Source: Acidimicrobiia bacterium (lineage in GTDB: Bacteria; Actinomycetota; Acidimicrobiia; Acidimicrobiales; Bin134). Taken from it: a stretch of 64,000 nucleotides of DNA. Below the pieces are notes generated by a model that searched no databases, was not told where the DNA came from, and was given only the letters and a program-made list of their open reading frames with translations. Location: assembly GCA_022825005.1 (NCBI GenBank), contig JAJDYU010000037.1, positions 62,001-126,000 of the forward strand, given 5' to 3'. A program made the translations under genes and the position numbers. Positions 54,615 to 61,774 of the stretch are shown in pieces. How positions within the stretch are numbered: the first letter of the stretch is position 1; each line of letters begins with the position of its first letter.

Positions 54615-54641
54615 GCCAATATTGGCCAGATTCCCTCCACA
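54615..54641 (+). promoter_or_regulatory. Palindrome before the PLD-like gene
   Basis: GCCAATATTGGC at 54615-54626 is a perfect 12-bp palindrome just outside the duplicated cassette, 15 nt before the divergent PLD-like gene. It is absent from copy 2. Confidence 0.35.
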
Positions 54642-55397
54642 ATGGCCCAAGAATGGGGGCCGGAGTCGCCCACCACCGGGATTGCCACCCGAACACTGTT
54701 GATCGCTCTGAGATGTGGGTTCACGTTCTCATTTTGGCAGGGGCGGCATTGGACCCTAGTTTCGACAACCGTGCCCAATGGGAAATTGACTCAACCTGCG
54801 GAGAAGATCAGGGCGTTCATTAGCGACCACCGGGATGCCGACCTTGTCTTCTGCACGGGGAATACGTCAGTCCGAGGACTGGCTTGGCTGTCTGGTCAGG
54901 TAGACAGCAGCCAAAGAGTGACCATTGTCATCGGTGACATGCTGGGTCAGAACTTCTCCAAAGCAAGCGAGGGCGACCGGGGAGCTGCGGCTTCTTTCCT
55001 CCGCCGCCCAAACGTGAAAGTGCACAACTGGTATCGGAAGAAGCCGGAGAAGAAGATCGCCCATGGGAAGGCAGTTGTTGCTCTCCGCGAGGGCAAAGCA
55101 ATTGCCGGCCTAGTGGGGTCGGCGAACCTTACGCACACTGGCCTCTACACAAACCTAGAGATGATGGTCCGCAGCGACCCTTCTGAATTGCCTGAAATTG
55201 AGGCGTATATCAGTGAGGCGACTCGGCATCCGCCCGCAACCGAGAAGCTAATCGGCCTTGTGGCACCCACCGAAAAGGAGCCCGTGGAGGCCGTCGCCAG
55301 CAAAGGCGGATGCCTACCGGCATTGGTGCTGATCCCGTCCCATGTGGCAAGGAACCTCTGGAACGGGACCAGGCTCGCTGTTTGGCTTGGGCGATGA
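54642..55397 (+). CDS. PLD-like (HKD) domain protein
   Basis: Protein of 251 residues. It carries one phospholipase-D-type motif, with His and Lys in IAHGKAVVAL (near residue 147) and GLVGSANLTHTGL 20 residues later. Single-motif PLD proteins can act as dimeric nucleases or bind nucleic acid in restriction-like systems. The N-terminal half (RKIRAFISDHRDADLVFCTG region) gives no recognised domain. The gene sits between two copies of a toxin-antitoxin-like cassette. A second short frame starts in an ATGATGA overlap at its stop, suggesting a former two-gene operon. Confidence 0.7.
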   Translation: MAQEWGPESPTTGIATRTLLIALRCGFTFSFWQGRHWTLVSTTVPNGKLTQPAEKIRAFISDHRDADLVFCTGNTSVRGLAWLSGQVDSSQRVTIVIGDMLGQNFSKASEGDRGAAASFLRRPNVKVHNWYRKKPEKKIAHGKAVVALREGKAIAGLVGSANLTHTGLYTNLEMMVRSDPSELPEIEAYISEATRHPPATEKLIGLVAPTEKEPVEAVASKGGCLPALVLIPSHVARNLWNGTRLAVWLGR

Positions 55398-55471
55398 TGA
55401 GTGCGGACGACTCTCTGACTCCCCAACGGGCACTCACCGCAGAAGACCAGCGAGTGGATGTCCTCAGGTAA
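55394..55471 (+). pseudogene. Truncated frame coupled to the PLD-like gene
   Basis: ATG 55394 overlaps the PLD stop. The frame reads MMSADDSLTPQRALTAEDQR and five more residues, then stops at TAA 55469-55471. The overlapping start is typical of a cotranscribed partner, but only 25 codons remain before the second cassette begins at 55557. It may be the beginning of a partner gene cut off when that cassette arrived, or a chance frame. Confidence 0.35.
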
Positions 55472-55556
55472 GTTTCGACGGAGTCATCTCGCCGTGAGCG
55501 ATCTGGAGACATAACACCTGGCCAGCTCTAGCAGTATGAGGTTGCTCCACAAGCAA
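55472..55556. other. Non-coding remnant between PLD operon and cassette copy 2
   Basis: These 85 bases hold no gene, hairpin or repeat that I can support. They may be the tail of the truncated partner gene. Confidence 0.3.
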
Positions 55557-55901
55557 CTACTCGGTGGCTTTGGGGTGGCCGATGTGGACGGTGGTCAGCC
55601 ACACGGTCTTCTTGTCGTCGTCGATGCAGTACCAGATGCGGCCGCTGGAGGTGACTTCGTACTGCCACTGGGGTAATTCCGTACCGTCGGCGATTGCTGT
55701 GGCCAATTCATGCTGAAGTGGCTTCTGGCGTTTATCCCAGCGTCGAGGATCTTCTGTGATGTGCTCCCATGCCGTTCGGATGTTGTTAGGTGCATTGGTG
55801 CTGAGCTGCACCCAAGACTTGGCGGCGGTGTTGTTGGCGAATCGGCAGTCCCAGCCGTCCTTGCGCGGTGGAGGGGCGACTCGATCCCGACGACGGGGCA
55901 T
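55557..55901 (-). CDS. RelE/ParE-like toxin candidate, copy 2
   Basis: Paralogue of 114 residues with identical length and order of segments to copy 1. The end QYEVTSSGRIWYCIDDDKK and the basic start are conserved, while 28 residues differ, mostly in the middle helices and the DPRRW-KRQKPLQHE segment. The changes are spread over charged surface positions and the frame is open, which suggests selection rather than decay. Function is inferred as for copy 1. Confidence 0.6.
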   Translation of the reverse strand: MPRRRDRVAPPPRKDGWDCRFANNTAAKSWVQLSTNAPNNIRTAWEHITEDPRRWDKRQKPLQHELATAIADGTELPQWQYEVTSSGRIWYCIDDDKKTVWLTTVHIGHPKATE

Positions 55902-56365
55902 TAGTCAACGGCAGGAGGGCAGGGAACACGTCCGCCATGTGTGATTGTGAAGGGGCCGGAGAGTAGGGCAGTGAGTTCGGGGTCGCTGAGAATCTCGGCG
56001 GTGTTCTGCCAAGAGTCGATGAGGAGTTCGACTCGTTCGAAGCTCTGCACGCTGGCTGAGGCCAGAATGGTACGTGTCAGATCCTCGGCAAATTCGCGAC
56101 GTCCATCGGCGGAGAGGAATTCGACCCAGGGGAAGGCGGCATCAATGGCGTCATCCATGGCCTCGGGGGAGTCGGCGGAAATCTTGCATAGGAGGCGGGC
56201 CAGACACTCGATTGTCTTGGCACGGCTGAGGTCGCTAGCCGCGAGGCTGAGGAAGAGATCGGGGGCATTGCGGCGGCGCAGCACCACGTCGTGGTGGGCG
56301 AGGTTGGCCACTACTTCTTTGGGCTGTCGGAGGAACTCAGTGAAAGTGCGCTCGATGACCTGCAT
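55901..56365 (-). CDS. Phd/YefM-like antitoxin candidate, copy 2
   Basis: Protein of 154 residues, 89% identical to copy 1. The differences cluster in one stretch near residues 109-118 (SFERVELLIDSW against SFSLVEQTLLEW), a candidate site for partner specificity. Its stop shares one base with the toxin ATG, as in copy 1. The operator half-sites in front are the same as in copy 1, so either antitoxin could repress both promoters. Confidence 0.6.
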   Translation of the reverse strand: MQVIERTFTEFLRQPKEVVANLAHHDVVLRRRNAPDLFLSLAASDLSRAKTIECLARLLCKISADSPEAMDDAIDAAFPWVEFLSADGRREFAEDLTRTILASASVQSFERVELLIDSWQNTAEILSDPELTALLSGPFTITHGGRVPCPPAVD

Positions 56366-56399
56366 GGAGCCAGGATATCTGAGTTAGATCAGATATCAA
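56366..56399 (-). promoter_or_regulatory. Operator-promoter of cassette copy 2
   Basis: GATATCTGA-GTTAGA-TCAGATATC (56374-56397) reproduces the 9-bp inverted repeat of copy 1 with a changed spacer. On the minus strand TTGATA (56399-56394), 16 nt, TATCCT (56377-56372), 6 nt, ATG. Again a leaderless, self-repressible promoter. Confidence 0.7.
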
Positions 56400-56451
56400 G
56401 TGGATATTAGCTGGCAATCTTTCTCGATGACTTACAAGAGGGTCGGCAGAC

Positions 56452-56883
56452 TCAGCTTCGGGTGGCGATTACCACGTTCTCTAGGATTTCGCTGTCGCCG
56501 GTGCGGACGTACCATTCCCAGGCGGTGCCGTCGGGGTCGGTTACCCAGGTTTCGGTCTTCTCGGCGAAGCAGCACTGGGTGTCGTCAACCCCGGTGGTGA
56601 CCAGGCCCGACCCGCTTAGACGGCGTTCGGCGTCTAAGACTTCGTCGGTGGTCTCGACTTCCACCCCGAGGTGGTTGATCGTGCCGCCAGCGCCGTTGAA
56701 GCATCCTTCGTCGTCGCTGCACTCGTTGCCTGCTTCGAACAGCACCAGCTTGAGGGGTGGCTGATCGATGGCGAAGTTGGCGTACCCCGGCCGCCGTCGG
56801 GCCGGCTCCACACCGAACAGGCGGGAGTAGAACTCCACCGCCTCCTCCAGATCGGAAACGTTCAACGCCAGTTGCAGCCTCAT
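56452..56883 (-). CDS. ArsI/CadI-like VOC family protein
   Basis: Vicinal-oxygen-chelate protein of 143 residues. LQLALNVSDLEEAVEFYSRLFG and the middle RPGYANFAIDQPPLKLVLFE match the cadmium-induced CadI and C-As lyase ArsI group. Likely metal ligands are Gln4, His71 and Glu123, and the adjacent cysteines Cys104-Cys105 (DTQCCFAEKTETWV) are those used by ArsI to bind organoarsenical. An extra loop with Cys55 and Cys61 is not usual. It overlaps the upstream VOC gene by 4 nt. Arsenic or metal function is inferred from motifs only. Confidence 0.8.
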   Translation of the reverse strand: MRLQLALNVSDLEEAVEFYSRLFGVEPARRRPGYANFAIDQPPLKLVLFEAGNECSDDEGCFNGAGGTINHLGVEVETTDEVLDAERRLSGSGLVTTGVDDTQCCFAEKTETWVTDPDGTAWEWYVRTGDSEILENVVIATRS

Positions 56884-57272
56884 CGCGACTCCTTTGCCAT
56901 GAACTCTAGGCGGTTCCCAAACGGGTCATAGATGTAGACCTGCTCGATGCCATCGGCCGTGCTTCTGACCACCTCGTAACCCTGGGATTGAGCCGTGTCG
57001 GCAAGCTTCGTCAAGTCCGAGACAACAAAGGCCACATGCGCCTTCTTGGCCGGTCGGAAATCCTGTTCGGCTCCCAAGTGCAGTTGCCCGCAGGTACCCT
57101 CCGGCAGCTCGAACCAGCATCCGCCCCGCTTGGCCAGTTCGGGCGGCTTGGCCACCTCGACCAGTCCCAGCAACCCGCCGTAGAACTTTCGAGCTTCATC
57201 CTCACTTCCCGCCGGTATCGCCACCTGCACATGGGTGATCGCCCTGACCAGCGGCTTCATGTTCTCGCTCAC
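56880..57272 (-). CDS. VOC family protein (glyoxalase/dioxygenase fold)
   Basis: Protein of 130 residues starting at GTG 57272 or ATG 57260. It has ITHVQVAIPAGSEDEARKFYGGLLG at the front (candidate metal His near 14) and YDPFGNRLEFMAK at the back with the expected glutamate. Histidines in QLHLG and a paired beta layout support a single VOC unit that dimerises. ATGA overlap with the ArsI/CadI-like gene. Substrate unknown. Confidence 0.8.
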   Translation of the reverse strand: MSENMKPLVRAITHVQVAIPAGSEDEARKFYGGLLGLVEVAKPPELAKRGGCWFELPEGTCGQLHLGAEQDFRPAKKAHVAFVVSDLTKLADTAQSQGYEVVRSTADGIEQVYIYDPFGNRLEFMAKESR

Positions 57273-57275
57273 ACC

Positions 57276-58541
57276 TCAGTCCTCGAGGGGGATGTTGTGG
57301 TGGGCGATGTAGTCGGCGAATCCAGCGCGGATGGTGGACTCGTCGAGGCCGAGGGCGGCGGGATCGTAGACGTGCTTGCCGAACTTGTCCTTGGGCTTAT
57401 CGGCTAGGTAGGCGGGGATGGCATCGGCCAGCTCGTCGGAGAACTCCAATCCCAGGCGGTCGTACACTGCCCGCACCGCGGACACCGGTTCGTTTACTAG
57501 GTCTCGGAACAGGAGATCGGCGATCTGCTCGTTGGGGACCTCTCCGGAGGCCCGTTGGCCCATCACCATGTCCATCATCATCTGGTAGATGAACAACATC
57601 ACCGGGCCGTTTTCGCTCGGTGTGACGGCATCGCTTCGCATCCACTGGAGGGTGGTGGTGAGATTTACCACCGAGCCGACGTACCTGACCGGATCGCGGT
57701 GGGTGAGGATTACCCGGGCATCGGGATAGGCGGCAAAGAGGTCCGGAAGCGTCCCCATGTGGGCCGGCGACTTCAACAGGAACTGAGCCGGAGCGCCGTC
57801 GATGTGCTGAAGGGTTTGCAGGAAGTTCTTGTGCCACCGGTATACGGCGTCGAAGTCGAGGGGCACTCCCCGTTCGCCAAGATCGCCGATGGCGTGCATC
57901 ATCGGCCAGTGCCAGCTTCGGAACTCGGGCTGGCAGAAGTGGATGCACTCCACCGGCAGGTCGCTGCGCAGCTCGTGCATGGTCATGAACTCGGGCTGGA
58001 TGTCGGCCCAGAACTCCTGTTCGGGCTCGCTGCACGCCAGTGGGTCGGCCCCGGTTCCCGGCAGCGTCCCCAGCGGAAAGTGGGCCTCGTATCCCCGCAC
58101 CCCCCGCAAGTTGGGATCCAGCGCCAGCAGCTCCAGCAAGATGGTTGTCCCGGTGCGGGGCGGCCCGGAGACGAACACAGGCGCGGAAACATCAGCCGCG
58201 AGGGCTTCGGGATTGGCCTGCCAGTAGTGCACGAGACGCAGCCGGTTTTGCAGGTTGCGAATGATCTCCCCCCGGGCGCTGAGCCGCCCTACCACATTCA
58301 ACTGGGCATTCTCATCAAGCGCTCCGCACAGTGCCCGGTACCCGGCCTCCCAGCCCGGCTCGTCGCCGAAGTCCGACAGCCCGACTGATTCAACAGCCAC
58401 CGCCAGCATCTCGTCGGCATCCAAGCTCACCAGGCGGGCCGGATCGCCCACCGCGGTGCCAAACAGGTTCATCCGCCGCACCCAGTCCGGGCGCTCTAGG
58501 TGGCCGGTTGGTTCTATGGCTGTGCCTTCTTGCTTGCCCAC
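57276..58541 (-). CDS. Sulfotransferase family protein
   Basis: Protein of 421 residues. The PAPS 5'-phosphosulfate loop is FVSGPPRTGTTILLELL near residue 120, and the 3'-phosphate region is probably ARVILTHRDPVRYVGSV near 265 with the usual Arg and Ser. It belongs to the Sulfotransfer_3-like group common in actinobacteria. GTG start at 58541. It lies 4 nt after the ligase stop and 3 nt before the VOC gene on the minus strand, so these genes form one unit, close to sulfate-reduction genes that supply the sulfur pool. The acceptor is unknown. Confidence 0.87.
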   Translation of the reverse strand: MGKQEGTAIEPTGHLERPDWVRRMNLFGTAVGDPARLVSLDADEMLAVAVESVGLSDFGDEPGWEAGYRALCGALDENAQLNVVGRLSARGEIIRNLQNRLRLVHYWQANPEALAADVSAPVFVSGPPRTGTTILLELLALDPNLRGVRGYEAHFPLGTLPGTGADPLACSEPEQEFWADIQPEFMTMHELRSDLPVECIHFCQPEFRSWHWPMMHAIGDLGERGVPLDFDAVYRWHKNFLQTLQHIDGAPAQFLLKSPAHMGTLPDLFAAYPDARVILTHRDPVRYVGSVVNLTTTLQWMRSDAVTPSENGPVMLFIYQMMMDMVMGQRASGEVPNEQIADLLFRDLVNEPVSAVRAVYDRLGLEFSDELADAIPAYLADKPKDKFGKHVYDPAALGLDESTIRAGFADYIAHHNIPLED

Positions 58542-58545
58542 GTTG

Positions 58546-60192
58546 TCAAGCGTGCCGTTCTTTGGCCGCCTCTCCCAAACCGAGTTCTTCGACCGACTGC
58601 TCCCGCATGAGGTATTTCTGGATCTTGCCGGTGATGGTCATGGGGAACTCGTGGGTGAACTTCACGTAGCGGGGGATCTTGTAGTGGGCGATCTGGCCCC
58701 GGCAGAACTCCTTGATGTCGTCGGCGTCCAACGAGGCCCCGTCCCGTAGTTGCACCCAGGCCATGATCTCTTCGCCGTATCGGGCGTCGGGCACGCCGAT
58801 CACCTGCACCTCGACCACGTCGGGGTGGCGGTAGAGGTACTCCTCGATCTCCCGGGGGTAGACGTTCTCGCCGCCCCGGATGATCATGTCCTTGATGCGC
58901 CCCACGATGTTGATGTAGCCCCCGTCGTCCATGACCGCGAGGTCGCCGGTGTGCATCCAGCCCTCGTCGTCGATGGCCTCGGCCGTGCGGGCCTCGTCGT
59001 CCCAGTAGCCCAGCATCACCGAATAGCCCCTGGTCATGAACTCGCCAGCCGCACCCCGGGGAACGGTCTCACCAGTGTCGGGGTCGACAATGCGGACCTC
59101 GACGTGGGGGTGGGCCCGGCCCACGGTGGCCACCCGCTTGTCGAGCGAGTCGTCGACCGACGTCTGGGTGGACACCGGCGACGTCTCAGTCATCCCGTAG
59201 GCGATGGTCACCTCGGCCATATTCATCCGGTCCACCACCTGCTTCATCACCTCCACCGGGCACGGCGAGCCGGCCATGATCCCGGTGCGCAGCGACGACA
59301 GGTCGTAGCGGTCAAGGTCTGGCTCGCCCAACTCGGCGATGAACATGGTGGGCACCCCGTACAGGCTGGTGCAACGCTCCGCCTCGCAGGCCCGCAAGGT
59401 GGCCGCGGCGTCGAACCCGGCCGCGGGCACAACCATGGTCGCCCCGTGGGTGGTGCAGGCCAGGTTGCCCAGCACCATGCCGAAGCAGTGGTAGAAGGGC
59501 ACCGGTATGCACACCCGGTCGGCGGGGGTGTAACCGCAGGCCTCGCCCACGAAGAAGCCGTTGTTCAAGATGTTCAGGTGGCTCAGCACAGCCCCTTTGG
59601 GAAACCCAGTGGTCCCGCTGGTGTACTGGATGTTGATGGCGCCATCAGGGCGCAGCCCCGCAGCCCGATCCTCAAGCTGGTCGGCGGAAATATCGGTGCC
59701 AGCAGCCAACAAGTCCTCCCAATCAGAGGTCTGGAGATAGACCACCTGCTGGGCGGGTACCCGGTCCCATACCTCTTCGATCATGCCCCGGTAGTCGCTG
59801 TGGGAGAACGACTCCGCCGCCACCAGCACGCTGATGCCCGACTGGTTGAGCACATATTCCAACTCGGCCACCCGATACGCCGGGTTGATGGTGACCAGAA
59901 TGGCCCCAATGCGTGCGGTGGCGTATTGCACCAGCACCCACTCGGCACAGTTCGGGCTCCAGATCCCCACCCGGTCGCCCACCTGCACGCCCACGGCCAT
60001 CAGCCCGGCGGCCACCTCGTCGACCGCGTCGGCAAACTCTCGGTAGGTGTAGCGCAGCCCCTGCTCGACTGACACCAGCGCTTCATGGTCGCCGTGCTCT
60101 GCCACGGTGCGCGCCAAGTTGGCCGAGATGGTCTCCTCCAACAGCGGGATGTCAGTCGGCCCGAAAGCCGTTGACAGTATTGCCCCTTCCAT
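58546..60192 (-). CDS. Acyl-CoA synthetase (AMP-binding)
   Basis: Ligase of 548 residues with the phosphate loop [13 protein letters not shown], the [10 protein letters not shown] motif, the hinge [20 protein letters not shown] and the C-terminal [10 protein letters not shown] with the catalytic lysine. ATG 60192 ([12 protein letters not shown]) is preferred to further upstream frames. It resembles medium/long-chain acyl-CoA ligases of the FadD35/AcsF2 type. It starts 13 nt after the stop of an SDR gene and precedes a sulfotransferase gene by 4 nt. Confidence 0.92.
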   Translation of the reverse strand: MEGAILSTAFGPTDIPLLEETISANLARTVAEHGDHEALVSVEQGLRYTYREFADAVDEVAAGLMAVGVQVGDRVGIWSPNCAEWVLVQYATARIGAILVTINPAYRVAELEYVLNQSGISVLVAAESFSHSDYRGMIEEVWDRVPAQQVVYLQTSDWEDLLAAGTDISADQLEDRAAGLRPDGAINIQYTSGTTGFPKGAVLSHLNILNNGFFVGEACGYTPADRVCIPVPFYHCFGMVLGNLACTTHGATMVVPAAGFDAAATLRACEAERCTSLYGVPTMFIAELGEPDLDRYDLSSLRTGIMAGSPCPVEVMKQVVDRMNMAEVTIAYGMTETSPVSTQTSVDDSLDKRVATVGRAHPHVEVRIVDPDTGETVPRGAAGEFMTRGYSVMLGYWDDEARTAEAIDDEGWMHTGDLAVMDDGGYINIVGRIKDMIIRGGENVYPREIEEYLYRHPDVVEVQVIGVPDARYGEEIMAWVQLRDGASLDADDIKEFCRGQIAHYKIPRYVKFTHEFPMTITGKIQKYLMREQSVEELGLGEAAKERHA

Positions 60193-60205
60193 GAGGAACG
60201 CAGCC

Positions 60206-60973
60206 TCAGTCGTGGCTGGTGACGCCCCCGTCGACGATGAGGGTGGTGCCGGTGACGAAGCCGGCCTCATCGGACATCAGGAAGCGGACCGCCTTGGCGA
60301 TGTCTTCGGGGGCGCCCACGCGGCCCAGCGGGGACTTTTCAACGCAGGCGGCCTTGCTCGGGGCGTCGGCCATCATCTGGGCCGTCATCGGGGTTTCGAT
60401 GTAGCCGGGGCACACCGCGTTCACCCGGATGCCGTCGGGACCGAGGTAGTTGGCCAGCGACTTGGTAACACCCACCACGCCGTGCTTGGAAGCGGTGTAC
60501 GACGGAATCGTCGCGCTGCCCACCACCGACATGATGGAGCCGATTCCCACAATGGCCGACCCCTCATGGCTGCGCAGGTCGCCCAGCAATGCTTTGGCCA
60601 CGAACACCTCCGCCCGCAGATTCACTCCCAGCACTGCATCCCAGATCTTCTCGGTGAGACGGTCGATGTCCATGGAGGTCACGATCCCCGCAGCATGGAC
60701 CAAGCCTCCGATGCTTCCCAGCGCCTCCCGAGCGTCGACCACCGCGTCGGCCACCGCCGCGCTGTCGGTCACGTCCAAGCCCACTGAGTGGGTTGCCACC
60801 CCGCAGTCGGCGGCGATGGACGTCGCTGCTTCGGCCGCCCCCTCGCTGTTGAGGTCCCACAGCGACACTGGTCGCCCGACCTCGGCAAGGGCGCGGGCAC
60901 AAGCCCGTCCTATTCCGGACCCCCCACCAGTGACCACGACCCCGGTAGTCGGCGACATATCCAATGCAGACAT
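60206..60973 (-). CDS. SDR family oxidoreductase
   Basis: Short-chain dehydrogenase of 255 residues from ATG 60973. The cofactor motif is [16 protein letters not shown], the strand VHAAGIV replaces the usual NNAG, the serine strand is VGIGSIMS and the catalytic Tyr/Lys are in [14 protein letters not shown]. The C-terminal GTTLIVDGG is typical of FabG-like enzymes. First gene of the SDR-ligase-sulfotransferase-VOC-VOC minus-strand run. Confidence 0.9.
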   Translation of the reverse strand: MSALDMSPTTGVVVTGGGSGIGRACARALAEVGRPVSLWDLNSEGAAEAATSIAADCGVATHSVGLDVTDSAAVADAVVDAREALGSIGGLVHAAGIVTSMDIDRLTEKIWDAVLGVNLRAEVFVAKALLGDLRSHEGSAIVGIGSIMSVVGSATIPSYTASKHGVVGVTKSLANYLGPDGIRVNAVCPGYIETPMTAQMMADAPSKAACVEKSPLGRVGAPEDIAKAVRFLMSDEAGFVTGTTLIVDGGVTSHD

Positions 60974-61033
60974 GGCGGCCACCCTACGCGGTGGCAGCCA
61001 TGGGGATGACTTCAACCGACAGGCTGAAAGCGC

Positions 61034-61708
61034 CTAGTCGTGCAGGCCGCACTCGGTCTTGTCGGTGCCGGCCCAGCGCCCGGAGCGGGGGTCGTTGCCG
61101 GGGGCCACTGGCTTGGTGCAGGGCATACACCCGATGGAGGGGTAGCCCCGCTCCAACAGGGGGTTGAACGGCACCCGGTGCTCGTCCATGTAGTCGTTCA
61201 CCTGCTCGTCGGTCCAGGTGGCGATGGGGTTCAGCTTCACCAAGCCCCGCAGGTCGCGCACCACGATGGGGGCCGATACCCGGGTGACGGCCTCCACCCG
61301 GCGAAGGCCGCTCATCCACGCCGCCTTGCCGGCCAGCGCCCGGTCGAGTTGGCCGGCCTTGACCGCTGAGCAACAATTTTCCGGGTCCATGTTCCAGAGA
61401 TCGGGATCATGGCGGGCCACGGTCATCAGCCGCAGATTCAAGCCGTAGTGGCGGCGCACCCGCTCGACCGTCTCCAGCGTCTCGGGGAAGTGGAAGCCGG
61501 TGTCGATGAACACCACCTCGATGGCCGGGTCCACCTTCACCGCCAGATCGATCAGCACGGCGTCGGTCATCGACGCGGCCAGCGCCAGGTGGGGCGAGAA
61601 GTTGTCCACGCCCCACTGGATGACCTTCTCCGCGGGAAGGTGCTCGAACTCCTCGTTCAGAGCAGCCAGTTCTTCGTCGGTGAACGACGGTACGGTCAGG
61701 TTGCGCAT
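61034..61708 (-). CDS. cysH: Adenylyl-sulfate reductase (assimilatory, Fe-S type)
   Basis: PAPS/APS reductase of 224 residues. The cysteine pairs Cys112-Cys113 and Cys194-Cys197 (NCCSAV, GCMPC) bind a 4Fe-4S cluster, which marks the APS-using bacterial type, and ECGLH (Cys220) is the catalytic cysteine. It reduces activated sulfate to sulfite for the sulfite reductase encoded just upstream on the same strand. Its start codon lies in a 29-bp copy of the end of that gene. Confidence 0.95.
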   Translation of the reverse strand: MRNLTVPSFTDEELAALNEEFEHLPAEKVIQWGVDNFSPHLALAASMTDAVLIDLAVKVDPAIEVVFIDTGFHFPETLETVERVRRHYGLNLRLMTVARHDPDLWNMDPENCCSAVKAGQLDRALAGKAAWMSGLRRVEAVTRVSAPIVVRDLRGLVKLNPIATWTDEQVNDYMDEHRVPFNPLLERGYPSIGCMPCTKPVAPGNDPRSGRWAGTDKTECGLHD

Positions 61709-61774
61709 TCAGAGTCGCCGATCAGGATGAGAGTTGCGGAGCGGCTCAGGTTGCGCATTCAGAGTCGCCGATCA
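61696..61774. repeat. Duplicated segment at the sulfite reductase-cysH junction
   Basis: A 29-bp sequence occurs at 61696-61724 and 61746-61774 (period 50). The distal copy is the end and stop of the sulfite reductase gene (minus strand). The proximal copy contains the cysH start codon. Each copy contains ATGCGCAACCTGA, where a start and a stop overlap by 13 nt. Confidence 0.88.

Larger units (their letters stand above)
55557..56399 (-). repeat. Duplicated antitoxin-toxin cassette, copy 2
   Basis: Second copy of the 843-bp module at 53772-54614, same orientation, no indels. Both genes are intact. The -10, -35 and both palindrome arms are identical to copy 1; only the 6-nt palindrome spacer differs (GTTAGA against GATAGT, plus strand). 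Confidence 0.85.

Noticed and set aside
53772-56399. Duplicated cassette as an insertion sequence or transposon
   Set aside because: There is no transposase, no terminal inverted repeat and no obvious target duplication; the edges coincide with the promoter and the last stop codon.
58750-60072. Plus-strand frame of 440 codons opposite the acyl-CoA ligase
   Set aside because: Same antisense effect; His/Gly/Val-rich and without recognisable domains.
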